Below the pieces are notes generated by a model. It saw only the letters and a list, made by a program, of their open reading frames with translations. It was not told the DNA's origin and searched no databases. DNA of 64,000 nt from an uncultured Pseudomonadota bacterium (lineage in GTDB: Bacteria > Pseudomonadota > Gammaproteobacteria > Burkholderiales > Burkholderiaceae_C): the NCBI GenBank assembly GCA_945952465.1, contig CAMFIB010000002.1, positions 62,001 through 126,000 of the forward strand, given 5' to 3'. Below are positions 25,095-33,976 of this stretch, one piece after another. How positions within the stretch are numbered: position 1 is the stretch's first letter; every line of letters begins with the position of its first letter. A program made the position numbers and the translations under genes.

Positions 25095-28000
25095 ATGTTC
25101 GACCGCTTCATGCGTTTCGTCATCGCGCAACGGGTGCTGGTGCTGCTGGTGGTGCTGGCCTTCGCCGGCATCGGCGTGTTCAGCTACCAGCGCCTTGCCA
25201 TCGACGCGGTGCCCGACATCACCAACGTGCAGGTGCAGGTCAACACCGCCGCGCCCGGCTACTCGCCGCTGGAGGTGGAGCAGCGCGTCACCTTGCCCAT
25301 GGAGGCGGTGCTGGCCGGCCTGCCGGGGCTGGAGCAGACGCGTTCGCTGTCGCGCTACGGGCTGTCGCAGGTGACGGTGGTGTTCAGGGACGGCACCGAC
25401 GTCTACTTCGCGCGGCAGCTCGTGGGCGAGCGCATCGCCCAGGTGCGCGACAGGCTGCCCGCCGGCGTGGCGGCGGCGCTCGGCCCCATCTCCACCGGCC
25501 TCGGCGAAATCTACCTGTGGACGGTGGAGGCGAAAGAGGGCGCGAAGAAGCCCGACGGCACGCCCTACACCCCGACCGACCTGCGCGAGATCCAGGACTG
25601 GATCGTGAAGCCGCAGCTGCGGCTGGTGCCCGGCGTGACCGAGATCAACTCGATCGGCGGCTACACCCGCGAGTTCCACGTCGCGCCGCAGCCGGACCGG
25701 CTGGCCGCGCACGGCGTGGCGCTGGCCGACCTGGTGGCCGCGCTGGAGCGCAACAACGCCAGCGTGGGCGCCGGCTACATCGAGAAGCGGGGCGAGCAGG
25801 TGCTGATCCGCGCGCCCGGCCAGCTCGGCACGGTGGACGACATCCGCCGCGTGGTGCTGGACAGCAGGGGCGGCGTGCCGGTGACGGTGGGCGACGTGGC
25901 CGGCGTGTCGCTCGGCCGCGAGCTGCGCACCGGCGCGGCCACCGACAACGGCCGCGAGGTGGTGCTGGGCACGGTGTTCATGCTGATCGGGCAGAACAGC
26001 CGTGCCGTCTCGCAGGCGGTGGACGCGAAGATGGCCGAGATCAACCGCAACCTGCCGGCCGGCGTGGTGGCGCTGACGGTGTACGACCGCACGGTGCTGG
26101 TCGACAAGGCCATCGCCACCGTCAAGCGCAACCTGCTGGAAGGCGCGGTGCTGGTGATCGCGGTGCTGTTCCTCTTCCTTGGCAACCTGCGGGCGGCGGT
26201 GATCACCGCGATGGTGATCCCGCTGGCCATGCTGTTCACCTTCACCGGCATGGTGGGCTACAAGGTCAGCGCCAACCTGCTGAGCCTGGGCGCGCTGGAC
26301 TTCGGCATCATCGTCGACGGCGCGGTCGTCATCGTGGAGGCCTGCGTGCGGCGGCTCGCCCACGCGCAGGCCCGGCTGGGCCGGCCGCTCACGCTGGCGG
26401 AGCGGCTGGAGGAAGTTTTTCTCGCCTCGAAAGAGGCGCGCCGCCCGCTGCTGTTCGGCCAGTTGATCATCATGGTGGTGTACCTGCCCATCTTCGCGCT
26501 GACCGGCGTGGAGGCCCGCATGTTCCACCCGATGGCGTTCACCGTGGTCGCGGCGCTGCTGGGCGCCATGCTGCTGTCCGTCACCTTCGTGCCGGCTGCG
26601 GTGGCGCTGTTCATCGGCCGGCGCGTTGGCGAGAAGGAGAACGGGCTGATGCAGCGTGCCCGGCGGCTCTACGCGCCGCTGCTGGACCGGGCGATGGGCG
26701 CCAGGCCCGTGGTGCTGACGGCCGCCGGCGTGGCGGTGGTGCTGGGCGGGCTGCTGGCCACGCGGCTGGGCAGCGAGTTCGCGCCCAGCCTCAACGAGGG
26801 CGACATCGCGCTGCAGGCGCTGCGCATTCCCGGCACCAGCCTGTCGCAGTCGGTCGCGATGCAGCAGCAGCTCGAGACCACGCTGAAGGCGAGGTTCCCC
26901 GAGATCGAGCGCGTGTTCGCGCGCACCGGCACCGCCGAGATCGCGTCCGACCCCATGCCGCCCAACATCTCCGACGGCTACATCATGCTCAAGCCGCCGG
27001 CGCAGTGGCCTGAGCCGCGCAAGACGCGCGACGAGCTGATCGCGGCCATCAAGCAAACGGTGGAGGCGCTGCCCGGCAGCCAGTACGAGTTCTCGCAGCC
27101 CATCCAGCTGCGCTTCAACGAGCTGATTTCCGGCGTGCGCAGCGACGTGGCGGTGAAGGTGTTCGGCGACGACATGGCGGTGCTCAACGCCACGGCCGAA
27201 CGCATCGCCGACGGGCTGCGCGCGGTGCCCGGCGCGGCCGGGGTCAAGGTGGAGCAGACCACCGGCCTGCCGGTGCTGAACGTGGCCATCGACCGCGGGG
27301 CGGCCGCGCGCTTCGGCCTCAACGTCGCCGACATCCAGGAGACGGTGGCGATCGCGCTCGGCGGCCGGCTGGCGGGCGCGGTGTTCGAGGGCGACCGGCG
27401 TTTCGACATCGTGGTGCGCCTGCCCGACGGGCTGCGCAGCGACCTCGACGCGCTGCCGCGCCTGCCGGTGGCGCTGCCGCGCGGCGCGGGCGACGCGCCG
27501 GTGCGCTTCATCCCGCTGTCGGAGGTGGCGAAGCTCGACCTGCAACCCGGCCCCAACCAGATCAGCCGAGAGAACGGCAAACGCCGCGTCGTCGTCAGCG
27601 CCAATGTGTCGGGCCGCGACGTGGGCTCGTTCGTGGCCGAGGCGCAGGCCGCGCTGGCGGGCGTGGCGATTCCGCCGGGCTACTGGACGGGCTGGGGCGG
27701 CAGCTTCGAGAACCTGCAGTCGGCCACGCAGCGGCTGAAGCTGGTGGTGCCGGCCGCGCTGGCGCTGGTGTTCATGCTGCTGTTCGCGATGTTCGGCAAC
27801 CTGCGCGACGGCCTGCTGGTGTTCACCGGCATTCCGTTCGCGCTCACCGGCGGCGTGCTGGCACTGTGGCTGCGCGGCATACCGCTGTCGGTGTCGGCGG
27901 CGGTGGGCTTCATCGCGCTGTCGGGCGTGGCGGTGCTGAACGGGCTGGTCATGGTGTCGAGCATCCGCGCGCTGGGCGCGCAGGGGCTGGCGCCGGACGC

Positions 28001-28232
28001 GGCGATCCGCGAGGGCGCTTTGAGCCGGCTGCGCCCGGTGCTGATGACGGCGCTGGTGGCTTCGCTCGGCTTCGTGCCTATGGCCATCGCCACCGGCACC
28101 GGCGCCGAGGTGCAGCGGCCGCTGGCCACCGTGGTGATCGGCGGCATTCTGTCGTCAACGCTGCTGACGCTGGTGGTGCTGCCGGTGCTGGTGCGGCTGG
28201 CCGAGCGCTGGGGCGGGGCGAAAGCGGGCTAA
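25095..28232 (+). CDS. czcA: RND cation efflux pump CzcA (Co/Zn/Cd type)
   Basis: The proton-driven inner-membrane pump of the heavy-metal efflux (HME) RND family, 1045 residues with 12 expected membrane helices and two large periplasmic loops. The intramembrane motif DFGIIVDGAVVIVE places Asp402, Asp408 and Glu415 exactly at the positions known to be essential for proton/cation coupling in Cupriavidus CzcA. The opening MFDRFMRFVIAQRVLVLLVVLAF and DAVPDITNVQVQVNT are classic HME-RND. It closes the czcICBA operon, 16 bp after czcB. The three acidic residues point to a Co/Zn/Cd pump rather than CusA, which is specific for Cu/Ag. Confidence 0.95.
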   Translation: MFDRFMRFVIAQRVLVLLVVLAFAGIGVFSYQRLAIDAVPDITNVQVQVNTAAPGYSPLEVEQRVTLPMEAVLAGLPGLEQTRSLSRYGLSQVTVVFRDGTDVYFARQLVGERIAQVRDRLPAGVAAALGPISTGLGEIYLWTVEAKEGAKKPDGTPYTPTDLREIQDWIVKPQLRLVPGVTEINSIGGYTREFHVAPQPDRLAAHGVALADLVAALERNNASVGAGYIEKRGEQVLIRAPGQLGTVDDIRRVVLDSRGGVPVTVGDVAGVSLGRELRTGAATDNGREVVLGTVFMLIGQNSRAVSQAVDAKMAEINRNLPAGVVALTVYDRTVLVDKAIATVKRNLLEGAVLVIAVLFLFLGNLRAAVITAMVIPLAMLFTFTGMVGYKVSANLLSLGALDFGIIVDGAVVIVEACVRRLAHAQARLGRPLTLAERLEEVFLASKEARRPLLFGQLIIMVVYLPIFALTGVEARMFHPMAFTVVAALLGAMLLSVTFVPAAVALFIGRRVGEKENGLMQRARRLYAPLLDRAMGARPVVLTAAGVAVVLGGLLATRLGSEFAPSLNEGDIALQALRIPGTSLSQSVAMQQQLETTLKARFPEIERVFARTGTAEIASDPMPPNISDGYIMLKPPAQWPEPRKTRDELIAAIKQTVEALPGSQYEFSQPIQLRFNELISGVRSDVAVKVFGDDMAVLNATAERIADGLRAVPGAAGVKVEQTTGLPVLNVAIDRGAAARFGLNVADIQETVAIALGGRLAGAVFEGDRRFDIVVRLPDGLRSDLDALPRLPVALPRGAGDAPVRFIPLSEVAKLDLQPGPNQISRENGKRRVVVSANVSGRDVGSFVAEAQAALAGVAIPPGYWTGWGGSFENLQSATQRLKLVVPAALALVFMLLFAMFGNLRDGLLVFTGIPFALTGGVLALWLRGIPLSVSAAVGFIALSGVAVLNGLVMVSSIRALGAQGLAPDAAIREGALSRLRPVLMTALVASLGFVPMAIATGTGAEVQRPLATVVIGGILSSTLLTLVVLPVLVRLAERWGGAKAG

Positions 28233-28277
28233 ACCCGTTGGCGCGCACGGGTTCGCATCGCCGGCAGAATGGGCCGC

Positions 28278-29249
28278 ATGAGCAACAGCAGCACCCCGCC
28301 CAGCATCCTGGTGATCGGCGGCACCGGTTTCGTCGGCCGCCACCTCTGCGAGAAGCTGGCGCAGCGCCAGTGGCACATCGACCTGCCCAGCCGCAACGAG
28401 GCGCGCGCCCGCCACCTGTGGCCGCTGCCCACGCTCACGGTGCTGCGCGACGACGTGCACGACGATGCCACGCTGGCGCGGCTGGTGCAGGGCCAGACGG
28501 CGGTGGTCAACCTGGTCGGCGTGCTGCACGGCTCCAAGGCCGCGGTGGACGCGGCGCACGTCGGGTTGCCGCGCCGCATCGCGCAGGCCTGCGCGGCGGC
28601 GGGCGTGAAGCGGCTCATCCACATCAGCGCGCTCGGCGCGGCGCCTGATGCGCCGTCGCTCTACCAGCGCAGCAAGGCGGTCGGCGAGCAGGCGCTGCAG
28701 GGCGACGCGCGGCTCAAGCCCACCATCCTGCGGCCCAGCACCGTGTTCGGGCCGGAAGACCGCTTCATCAACCTGTTCGCCGGGCTTCAGCAGAAGTTTC
28801 CGGTGCTGCCGCTGGCGCGTGGCGGCACGAAGCTGCAGCCGGTGTGGGTGGAAGACCTGGCCGCCGCCATCGTGGCCTGCATCGCCAACGACGCCACCGC
28901 CGGCCGCACCTACGAGATCGCCGGTCCGCAGGTGTTCACGCTGGCCGAACTGGTGCGGCTGTCGGCCAAGCTCAGCGGCCAGGGCGACAGCAAGCCCGTG
29001 CTGCCGCTGCCCGACGCCCTGGGCGCGCTGCAGGCGCTGCTGATGGAGCTGGCACCCGGCCAGCCGCTGATGAGCCGCGACAACCTGGCCGCGCTGAAGG
29101 TGGACAACCTGCCCAGCGGCCGGCTGCCCGGCCTCGCCGATCTGGGCATCGTGCCCGAGTCGCTGCTGGCCGTGGCGCCGAGCTACCTCGGCCTGCGCGG
29201 GCCGCGCAGCCAGTTGATCGTCGCGCGGCGCACGGCGGGCCGGTTCTGA
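28278..29249 (+). CDS. NAD(P)-binding epimerase-like protein (complex I NDUFA9-type SDR)
   Basis: An atypical short-chain dehydrogenase of 323 residues. The Rossmann motif ILVIGGTGFVGRHLCEKL is at the N-terminus, and family blocks AVVNLVGVLHG, KRLIHISALGA, YQRSKAVGEQAL and LRPSTVFGPEDRFINLFA match the NDUFA9-like group of bacterial proteins. The substrate is unknown; relatives are described as NAD-dependent epimerases/dehydratases or structural NADPH-binding proteins. ATG at 28278 preferred over one at 28269. A GST gene follows four bases after its stop and is probably co-transcribed. Confidence 0.88.
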   Translation: MSNSSTPPSILVIGGTGFVGRHLCEKLAQRQWHIDLPSRNEARARHLWPLPTLTVLRDDVHDDATLARLVQGQTAVVNLVGVLHGSKAAVDAAHVGLPRRIAQACAAAGVKRLIHISALGAAPDAPSLYQRSKAVGEQALQGDARLKPTILRPSTVFGPEDRFINLFAGLQQKFPVLPLARGGTKLQPVWVEDLAAAIVACIANDATAGRTYEIAGPQVFTLAELVRLSAKLSGQGDSKPVLPLPDALGALQALLMELAPGQPLMSRDNLAALKVDNLPSGRLPGLADLGIVPESLLAVAPSYLGLRGPRSQLIVARRTAGRF

Positions 29250-29252
29250 GCG

Positions 29253-29945
29253 ATGGCGCTCAAGCTCTACATCGGCAACAAGAACTACTCGTCGTGGTCG
29301 ATGCGGCCGTGGGTGCTGATGAAGCAGGCCGGCATTGCCTTCGAGGAGGTGGTGGTGCGCTTCGACTCATTCGACGCCGGCTCCGCCTTCAAGCAGCGCA
29401 TCGCCAGCGTCAGTCCCACCGGCAAGGTGCCGGTGCTGGCCGACGACGGCCACGGCCTGGTGGTGTGGGACACGCTGGCCATTGCCGAATACCTGGCCGA
29501 CCTGTTCCCGGACAAGGCGCTGTGGCCGGCCGACGCCCGCACCCGCGCGGTGGCGCGCGCCGTGTGCGCCGAGATGCACGCGGGCTTCGGTGCGCTGCGC
29601 CACCACTGCACGCTGAACGTCGAGGCGCGGCTGCCCGAGGTGGGCGCGCGGCTGCTGCAGGAGCACCCGGCGGTGGGTGACGACCTGCGCCGCATCGTGT
29701 CGCTGTGGCAGGGGCTGCTGGCGCAGCACGGCGGGCCGCTGCTGTTCGGCGGCTTCACCATTGCCGACGCCTTCTTCGCGCCGGTGTGCTCCCGCATCGT
29801 CACCTACGGCCTGCCGGTGCCGGACGACGCGCTGGCCTACATCCAACGCGTGCTGGCGCTGCCCGGCGTTGCCGCGTGGGTGGAAGCCGCGCTGGCCGAG
29901 CAGGATTTCGTGGCGTTCGAGGAGCCGTACCGGCAGTCGCGCTGA
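29253..29945 (+). CDS. Glutathione S-transferase family protein
   Basis: 230 residues. The N-terminal thioredoxin-fold domain opens LYIGNKNYSSWSMRPWVLMKQAG, with the active-site Ser in the SSWS motif and the cis-Pro region GKVPVLADDG; the C-terminal helical domain follows (about 90-230, with GGFTIADAFFAPVCSRI as the N-capping box). The YSSWSMR opening is typical of one bacterial GST subgroup found beside housekeeping genes. The substrate is unknown. It directly follows the epimerase gene. Confidence 0.9.
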   Translation: MALKLYIGNKNYSSWSMRPWVLMKQAGIAFEEVVVRFDSFDAGSAFKQRIASVSPTGKVPVLADDGHGLVVWDTLAIAEYLADLFPDKALWPADARTRAVARAVCAEMHAGFGALRHHCTLNVEARLPEVGARLLQEHPAVGDDLRRIVSLWQGLLAQHGGPLLFGGFTIADAFFAPVCSRIVTYGLPVPDDALAYIQRVLALPGVAAWVEAALAEQDFVAFEEPYRQSR

Positions 29946-29965
29946 ACGATGGCGACGCCGCAGCG

Positions 29966-30036
29966 AAGGGCCGCTCCCGAGCAAGGCAGCCCCCTCGGGG
30001 GGCAGCGAACCACACGCAGTGGGGAGCGTGGGGGCT
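29966..30036 (+). repeat. Family B palindromic repeat, copy 3 (intergenic)
   Basis: CCGCTCCCGAGCAAGGCAGC, CCCCTCGGGGGGCAGCG and GGGGAGCGTGGGGGCT. GCTCCC near the left pairs with GGGAGC near the right, enclosing an inner GCCCCCTCGGGGGGC palindrome. It fills the gap between the GST stop and the cca start, where it could also act as a transcription or processing signal. Confidence 0.8.
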
Positions 30037-30047
30037 AGACTCTCTTC

Positions 30048-31286
30048 ATGAAGATTTATCGGGTCGGAGGTGCCGTGCGCGATGCCTTGCTGGGCTTGCC
30101 CGTGCAGGACAACGACTGGGTCGTCGTCGGGGCTACGCCGCAGCAGCTGATCGACGCCGGCTATCTGCCGGTGGGCAAGGACTTTCCGGTGTTTCTGCAC
30201 CCGATCACCCGCGAGGAATACGCGCTGGCGCGCACCGAGCGCAAGACGGCGCGGGGCTACCACGGCTTTGCGGTGCACAGCGCGCCCGATGTGACGCTGG
30301 AGCAAGACCTCGCCCGGCGCGACCTAACTATCAATTCAATAGCGCAAGAGCCAGGCGCCACGCTGACTTCAGGCCTTTTTGATCCCTATTTTGGGCAAAA
30401 GGACATCGCCGACCGCGTGCTGCGCCACGTGACGGACGCCTTCCGCGAAGACCCGGTGCGCATCCTGCGCGTGGCGCGCTTCGCCGCGCGGTTCACCGAC
30501 TTCACCGTGGCGCCGGAAACCATGGACCTGATGCGCCAGATGGTGGCAGACGGCGAGGCCGGCGCACTGGTTGCCGAACGCGTCTGGCAGGAACTGAGCC
30601 GTGGCCTGATGGAGCGCCAGCCCTCGCGCATGTTCGCTGTGCTGCGCGACTGCGGCGCGCTGAAGGTGCTGCTGCCCGAGGTCGACCGCCTGTGGGGCGT
30701 GCCGCAGCGCGCCGACTACCATCCCGAGATCGACACCGGCGTGCATCTGATGATGGTGCTCGACATGGCGGCCCGGCTGAACGCGCCGCTCACCGTGCGC
30801 TACGCCTGCCTGTGCCACGACCTCGGCAAGGGCACCACCCCGGCCGACGTGCTGCCGCGCCACATCGGCCACGAGCAGCGCAGCGCCAAGCTGCTGCGCG
30901 GCGTGAGCGAGCGGCTGCGCGCGCCCACCGACTGCCGCGAACTCGCCGACGTGGTGGCCCTGGAGCACGGCAACATCCACCGCAGCGCCGAGTTCAATGC
31001 CGCCGCCGTGCTGCGCCTGCTGGAGCGCTGCGACGCGATCCGCAAGCCTGCCCGCTTCGACGAGGCGCTGCTCGCCTGCGAATGCGACGCGCGCGGCCGC
31101 GGCGGGCTGTCGGAGCAGCCGTACCCGCAGCGCGAGCGGCTGGCCCTGGCGCGCGATGCGGCCCGCGCCGTGCCCACCGCCGGCCTCGCCGAAGCGGCGC
31201 AGGCCGAGGGGCTGAGCGGGCCTGCGGTGGGCGAGCGCATCCGCGCGGCGCGGCTGGCGGCCGTCGCCCACGCGCTCGGCGCGTAG
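30048..31286 (+). CDS. cca: CCA-adding tRNA nucleotidyltransferase with HD phosphohydrolase domain
   Basis: Adds or repairs the 3'-CCA of tRNAs. The 412 residues have a class II nucleotidyltransferase head (YRVGGAVRDALLG, and the metal-binding acidic pair in QDNDWVVVG), the RRDLTINSIAQ motif, DAFREDPVRILRVARFAARF, and a C-terminal HD domain (CHDLGKG, ATP-independent phosphatase/phosphodiesterase in E. coli-type enzymes). Residues about 93-116, between the RRDLTIN motif and GQKDIADR, are encoded by a family A repeat and are a few residues longer than in the E. coli protein. The ATG at 30048 follows the family B repeat directly. Confidence 0.95.
   Translation: MKIYRVGGAVRDALLGLPVQDNDWVVVGATPQQLIDAGYLPVGKDFPVFLHPITREEYALARTERKTARGYHGFAVHSAPDVTLEQDLARRDLTINSIAQEPGATLTSGLFDPYFGQKDIADRVLRHVTDAFREDPVRILRVARFAARFTDFTVAPETMDLMRQMVADGEAGALVAERVWQELSRGLMERQPSRMFAVLRDCGALKVLLPEVDRLWGVPQRADYHPEIDTGVHLMMVLDMAARLNAPLTVRYACLCHDLGKGTTPADVLPRHIGHEQRSAKLLRGVSERLRAPTDCRELADVVALEHGNIHRSAEFNAAAVLRLLERCDAIRKPARFDEALLACECDARGRGGLSEQPYPQRERLALARDAARAVPTAGLAEAAQAEGLSGPAVGERIRAARLAAVAHALGA
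30325..30390 (+). repeat. Family A interspersed repeat, copy 4 (in-frame inside cca)
   Basis: AACTATCAATTCAATAGCGC, then CCACGCTGACTTCAGGCC and TTTTTGAT. The second block matches copies at 292 and 42322 closely. It encodes a surface segment of the CCA enzyme next to its nucleotide-binding motif. Confidence 0.65.
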
Positions 31287-31298
31287 CGCCTTCGTAGG

Positions 31299-31318
31299 AC
31301 GGCGCGCCGCCGCGCCGT
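31299..31318. repeat. Small hairpin flanked by direct repeats downstream of cca
   Basis: ACGGCGCG-CCGC-CGCGCCGT is a perfect stem of 8 bp with a 4-base loop. CGTAGGAC occurs on both sides (31293 and 31316). It is REP-like in look; it lies 13 bases past the cca stop and has no T tract. Confidence 0.4.
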
Positions 31319-31376
31319 AGGACAACGCCGCGTGCCCCGGCCACGGGGGCGGCAAGCGGCTGCGGCCTACAGAGTT

Positions 31377-31395
31377 GTAACCGGATGCGGGTTAC
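31377..31395 (+). promoter_or_regulatory. Inverted repeat upstream of otsB
   Basis: GTAACC-GGATGCG-GGTTAC, 12 bases before the otsB start codon. It could be a small operator or leader hairpin that masks the ribosome site of the trehalose operon. Confidence 0.35.
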
Positions 31396-31406
31396 GGTGA
31401 GCGTCC

Positions 31407-32141
31407 ATGTCCGACGTAGATGCTGCCCCGATGCCCGACCCGCACCGCGCCATGGCGCTGTTTCTCGACTTCGACGGCACCCTCGCCGACATCGCCCCCG
31501 ACCCCGACGCCGTGGCCCTGCCGCCCGGCGTGGTCGACACGCTGCTGCGCCTGCACGACCGCCTGGGCGGCGCCCTCGCCATCGTGTCGGGCCGGCCGGT
31601 CGATGCGCTCGACCGCCTGCTCGCTCCGGCCCGCCTGCCCACCGCCGGCCAGCACGGCGCCGAGCGGCGCGACGCCACCGGCGCGCTGCACCGCCAGCCG
31701 CCGCCCGACGTTGGGCTGCTGTTGGCCACGGCCGAATCGCTGGTGGCCGAACATACCGCGCTGCTGCTGGAGCGCAAGCCCAACGGCTTCGCGCTGCACT
31801 ACCGCCGCGCGCCGGAACTGGGCGATCTGTGCCGCGGCACGCTGGCGCCGCTGCTGCAGGGCCACCCGCAGGTCGAGCTGCTGCTGGGCAAATGCGTGGT
31901 GGAGGTGAAGCCCGCCGGCGCCAGCAAAGGCGCGGCGGCCGAGGCCTTCATGGCCGAGGCACCGTTCGCCGGCCGCACGCCCGTGTTCGTGGGCGACGAC
32001 GTGACCGACGAAACCGGCTTTGCCAGCGTGCGCCGCCTGGGCGGCCATGCCATCAAGGTGGGCGAGGGGCCCAGCCTGGCGCAGTGGCGCTGCGCCAGCC
32101 CGCAGGCGCTGCGCGAGTGGCTGGCGGAGGCGGCGGCATGA
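31407..32141 (+). CDS. otsB: Trehalose-6-phosphate phosphatase OtsB
   Basis: HAD-family hydrolase that dephosphorylates trehalose 6-phosphate to trehalose. It has 244 residues with the nucleophile motif FLDFDGTLADIAPDPDAV near residue 15, the middle ASGRP-like motif IVSGRPVDALD, and the C-terminal FVGDDVTDETGF acidic motif. It is the first gene of otsB-GH15-otsA; its stop overlaps the next start (ATGA). Trehalose made here would serve osmotic or desiccation tolerance. Confidence 0.95.
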   Translation: MSDVDAAPMPDPHRAMALFLDFDGTLADIAPDPDAVALPPGVVDTLLRLHDRLGGALAIVSGRPVDALDRLLAPARLPTAGQHGAERRDATGALHRQPPPDVGLLLATAESLVAEHTALLLERKPNGFALHYRRAPELGDLCRGTLAPLLQGHPQVELLLGKCVVEVKPAGASKGAAAEAFMAEAPFAGRTPVFVGDDVTDETGFASVRRLGGHAIKVGEGPSLAQWRCASPQALREWLAEAAA

Positions 32142-33976
32142 CGGCCCGCGACGCGCAACCCGCCGCCACCCGCGCCGGTTTCTTCGCGCCGCCGCAGCCG
32201 GCCTCGCTGGCGATGGGCGTGATCGGCAACTGCGCGATCAGCGCGCTCATCGACAGCCGGGGCCGCCTGGTCTGGTGCTGCCTGCCGCGCTTCGACGGCG
32301 ACCCGGTCTTCAGCGCGCTGCTGCACGACGGCGAGGGCGCCAGCGACTTCGCCATCGAGATCGAGAACTTCGCCGAGTCGCGCCAGCACTACGAACACAA
32401 CACGGCGGTCTTGAAAACGGTGCTGACCGACACCGCCGGCCAGAGCCTGGAGATCACCGACTTCGCGCCGCGTTTCCCCAAGCGCGGCCGCTACTTCCGG
32501 CCCACCATGGTCGTGCGCCGGGTGCGGCCGATCAGTGGCGCGCCGCGGGTGCGCATCCGCGTGCAACCGCGCTTTCTGTGGGGCCGCGAGAAGCCAGTGC
32601 TCACGCACGGCAGCAACCATGTGCGCTTCGTCGGCCCCGAGTCGGTGTTGCGGCTCTACGCCGACGCGCCGATGGCCTATGTGCTCGACAGCCGGCCTTT
32701 CGTGCTGACGCAGGAGCACAACTTCCTGCTGGGCCCCGACGAAACGCTGGCCGGCGGCGTGGCCGACACCGCGCGCGAGTTCGAGCAGGAAACCACCAGC
32801 TACTGGCGGCTGTGGACGCAGCGGCTGGCGCTGCCGCTGGAGTGGCAGGCCGCAGTGATCCGCGCCGCCATCACGCTGAAGCTCTCGCTGTTCGAAGACA
32901 CCGGCGCCATCGTCGCCGCCATGACCACCAGCATCCCCGAGGCGCCCCACAGCGGCCGCAACTGGGACTACCGCTACTGCTGGCTGCGCGACGCCTTCTT
33001 CGTGGTGCGGGCGCTGAACAGCCTGTCGGAAGTCGGCACCATGGAGGAGTACCTGCGCTGGCTGGTCAACGTGGTGGTGCAGTCGGGCGGCGGCCATGTG
33101 CAGCCGCTCTACGGCATCGGGCTGGAGCGCGAGCTGCCCGAGGCGCTGGTCGATCAGCTTTCGGGCTACCGCGGCATGGGGCCGGTGCGCGTGGGCAACC
33201 AGGCGCAGGAGCATTTCCAGCACGACGTCTACGGCAACATCGTGCTCGGTGCCGCGCAGGCCTTCCACGACCAGCGGCTGCTGCACCGCGCCGGCCTCGC
33301 CGAGTTCGCCCGGCTGGAGCAGGTCGGCGAACAGGCGCTGCGCGTGGTGGACCAGCCCGACGCCGGCATGTGGGAGCTGCGCACCCGCGCCCGCGTGCAC
33401 ACCTCGTCTGCACTCATGGGCTGGGCCGCCTGCGACCGGCTCGCCAAGATCGCGCAGGTGCTGGGCCGGCGCGACCGCGCGGCCTACTGGCGCGGCCATG
33501 CCGACGGCATCCAGCAACGCATCCTGGAAGGCAGTTGGAGCGAAGAGCGGCAGGCGTTCGTGGAGAGCTACGGCGGCCGCCACCTCGACGCCAGCGTGCT
33601 GCTGATGAGCGAGGTGGGCTTCATCGACGCGCACGACCCGCGCTTCGTCGCCACGCTGAAGGCGCTGGAAACACACCTGAGCGACGGCCCGCACATGCGC
33701 CGCTACGAGGCGCCCGACGACTTCGGCAAGCCAGAGACCGCCTTCAACATCTGCACCTTCTGGCGCATCGACGCGCTGGCCCGCACCGGCCGCATCGACG
33801 AGGCGCGCGGCATCTTCGAGCACATGCTCGCCGCCCGCAACCACCTGGGCCTGCTGTCCGAAGACACGCACCCCGTCACCGGCGAGATGTGGGGCAACTT
33901 TCCGCAGACGTACTCGATGGTGGGCATCATCAACGCGGCGATGCGGCTGTCCGCACCTTGGGACAGCGTGATATGA
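32138..33976 (+). CDS. Glycoside hydrolase family 15 protein (glucoamylase/trehalase-like)
   Basis: 612 residues: an N-terminal beta-sandwich (about 20-250, with GVIGNCAISALIDSRGRLVWCCLPRFDG) and a C-terminal six-hairpin (alpha/alpha)6 barrel. NWDYRYCWLRDAFFVVRALNSL is the usual active-site entry, and EEYLRWLVNVV and FNICTFWRIDALARTGR follow family lines. GH15 members hydrolyse alpha-glucosides, including trehalose. Translational overlap with otsB and otsA (ATGA on both sides) ties it to trehalose turnover. Some similar proteins are found wherever otsA/otsB are fused or clustered; the in vivo substrate is unproven. Confidence 0.9.
   Translation: MTARDAQPAATRAGFFAPPQPASLAMGVIGNCAISALIDSRGRLVWCCLPRFDGDPVFSALLHDGEGASDFAIEIENFAESRQHYEHNTAVLKTVLTDTAGQSLEITDFAPRFPKRGRYFRPTMVVRRVRPISGAPRVRIRVQPRFLWGREKPVLTHGSNHVRFVGPESVLRLYADAPMAYVLDSRPFVLTQEHNFLLGPDETLAGGVADTAREFEQETTSYWRLWTQRLALPLEWQAAVIRAAITLKLSLFEDTGAIVAAMTTSIPEAPHSGRNWDYRYCWLRDAFFVVRALNSLSEVGTMEEYLRWLVNVVVQSGGGHVQPLYGIGLERELPEALVDQLSGYRGMGPVRVGNQAQEHFQHDVYGNIVLGAAQAFHDQRLLHRAGLAEFARLEQVGEQALRVVDQPDAGMWELRTRARVHTSSALMGWAACDRLAKIAQVLGRRDRAAYWRGHADGIQQRILEGSWSEERQAFVESYGGRHLDASVLLMSEVGFIDAHDPRFVATLKALETHLSDGPHMRRYEAPDDFGKPETAFNICTFWRIDALARTGRIDEARGIFEHMLAARNHLGLLSEDTHPVTGEMWGNFPQTYSMVGIINAAMRLSAPWDSVI

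Noticed and set aside
25029-27545. An 838-codon open frame on the minus strand across czcA
   Set aside because: Its translation is His/Arg/Gln-rich noise opposite a clear RND pump gene; the same pattern recurs opposite most genes here (for example 2495-4882 and 4600-6846).
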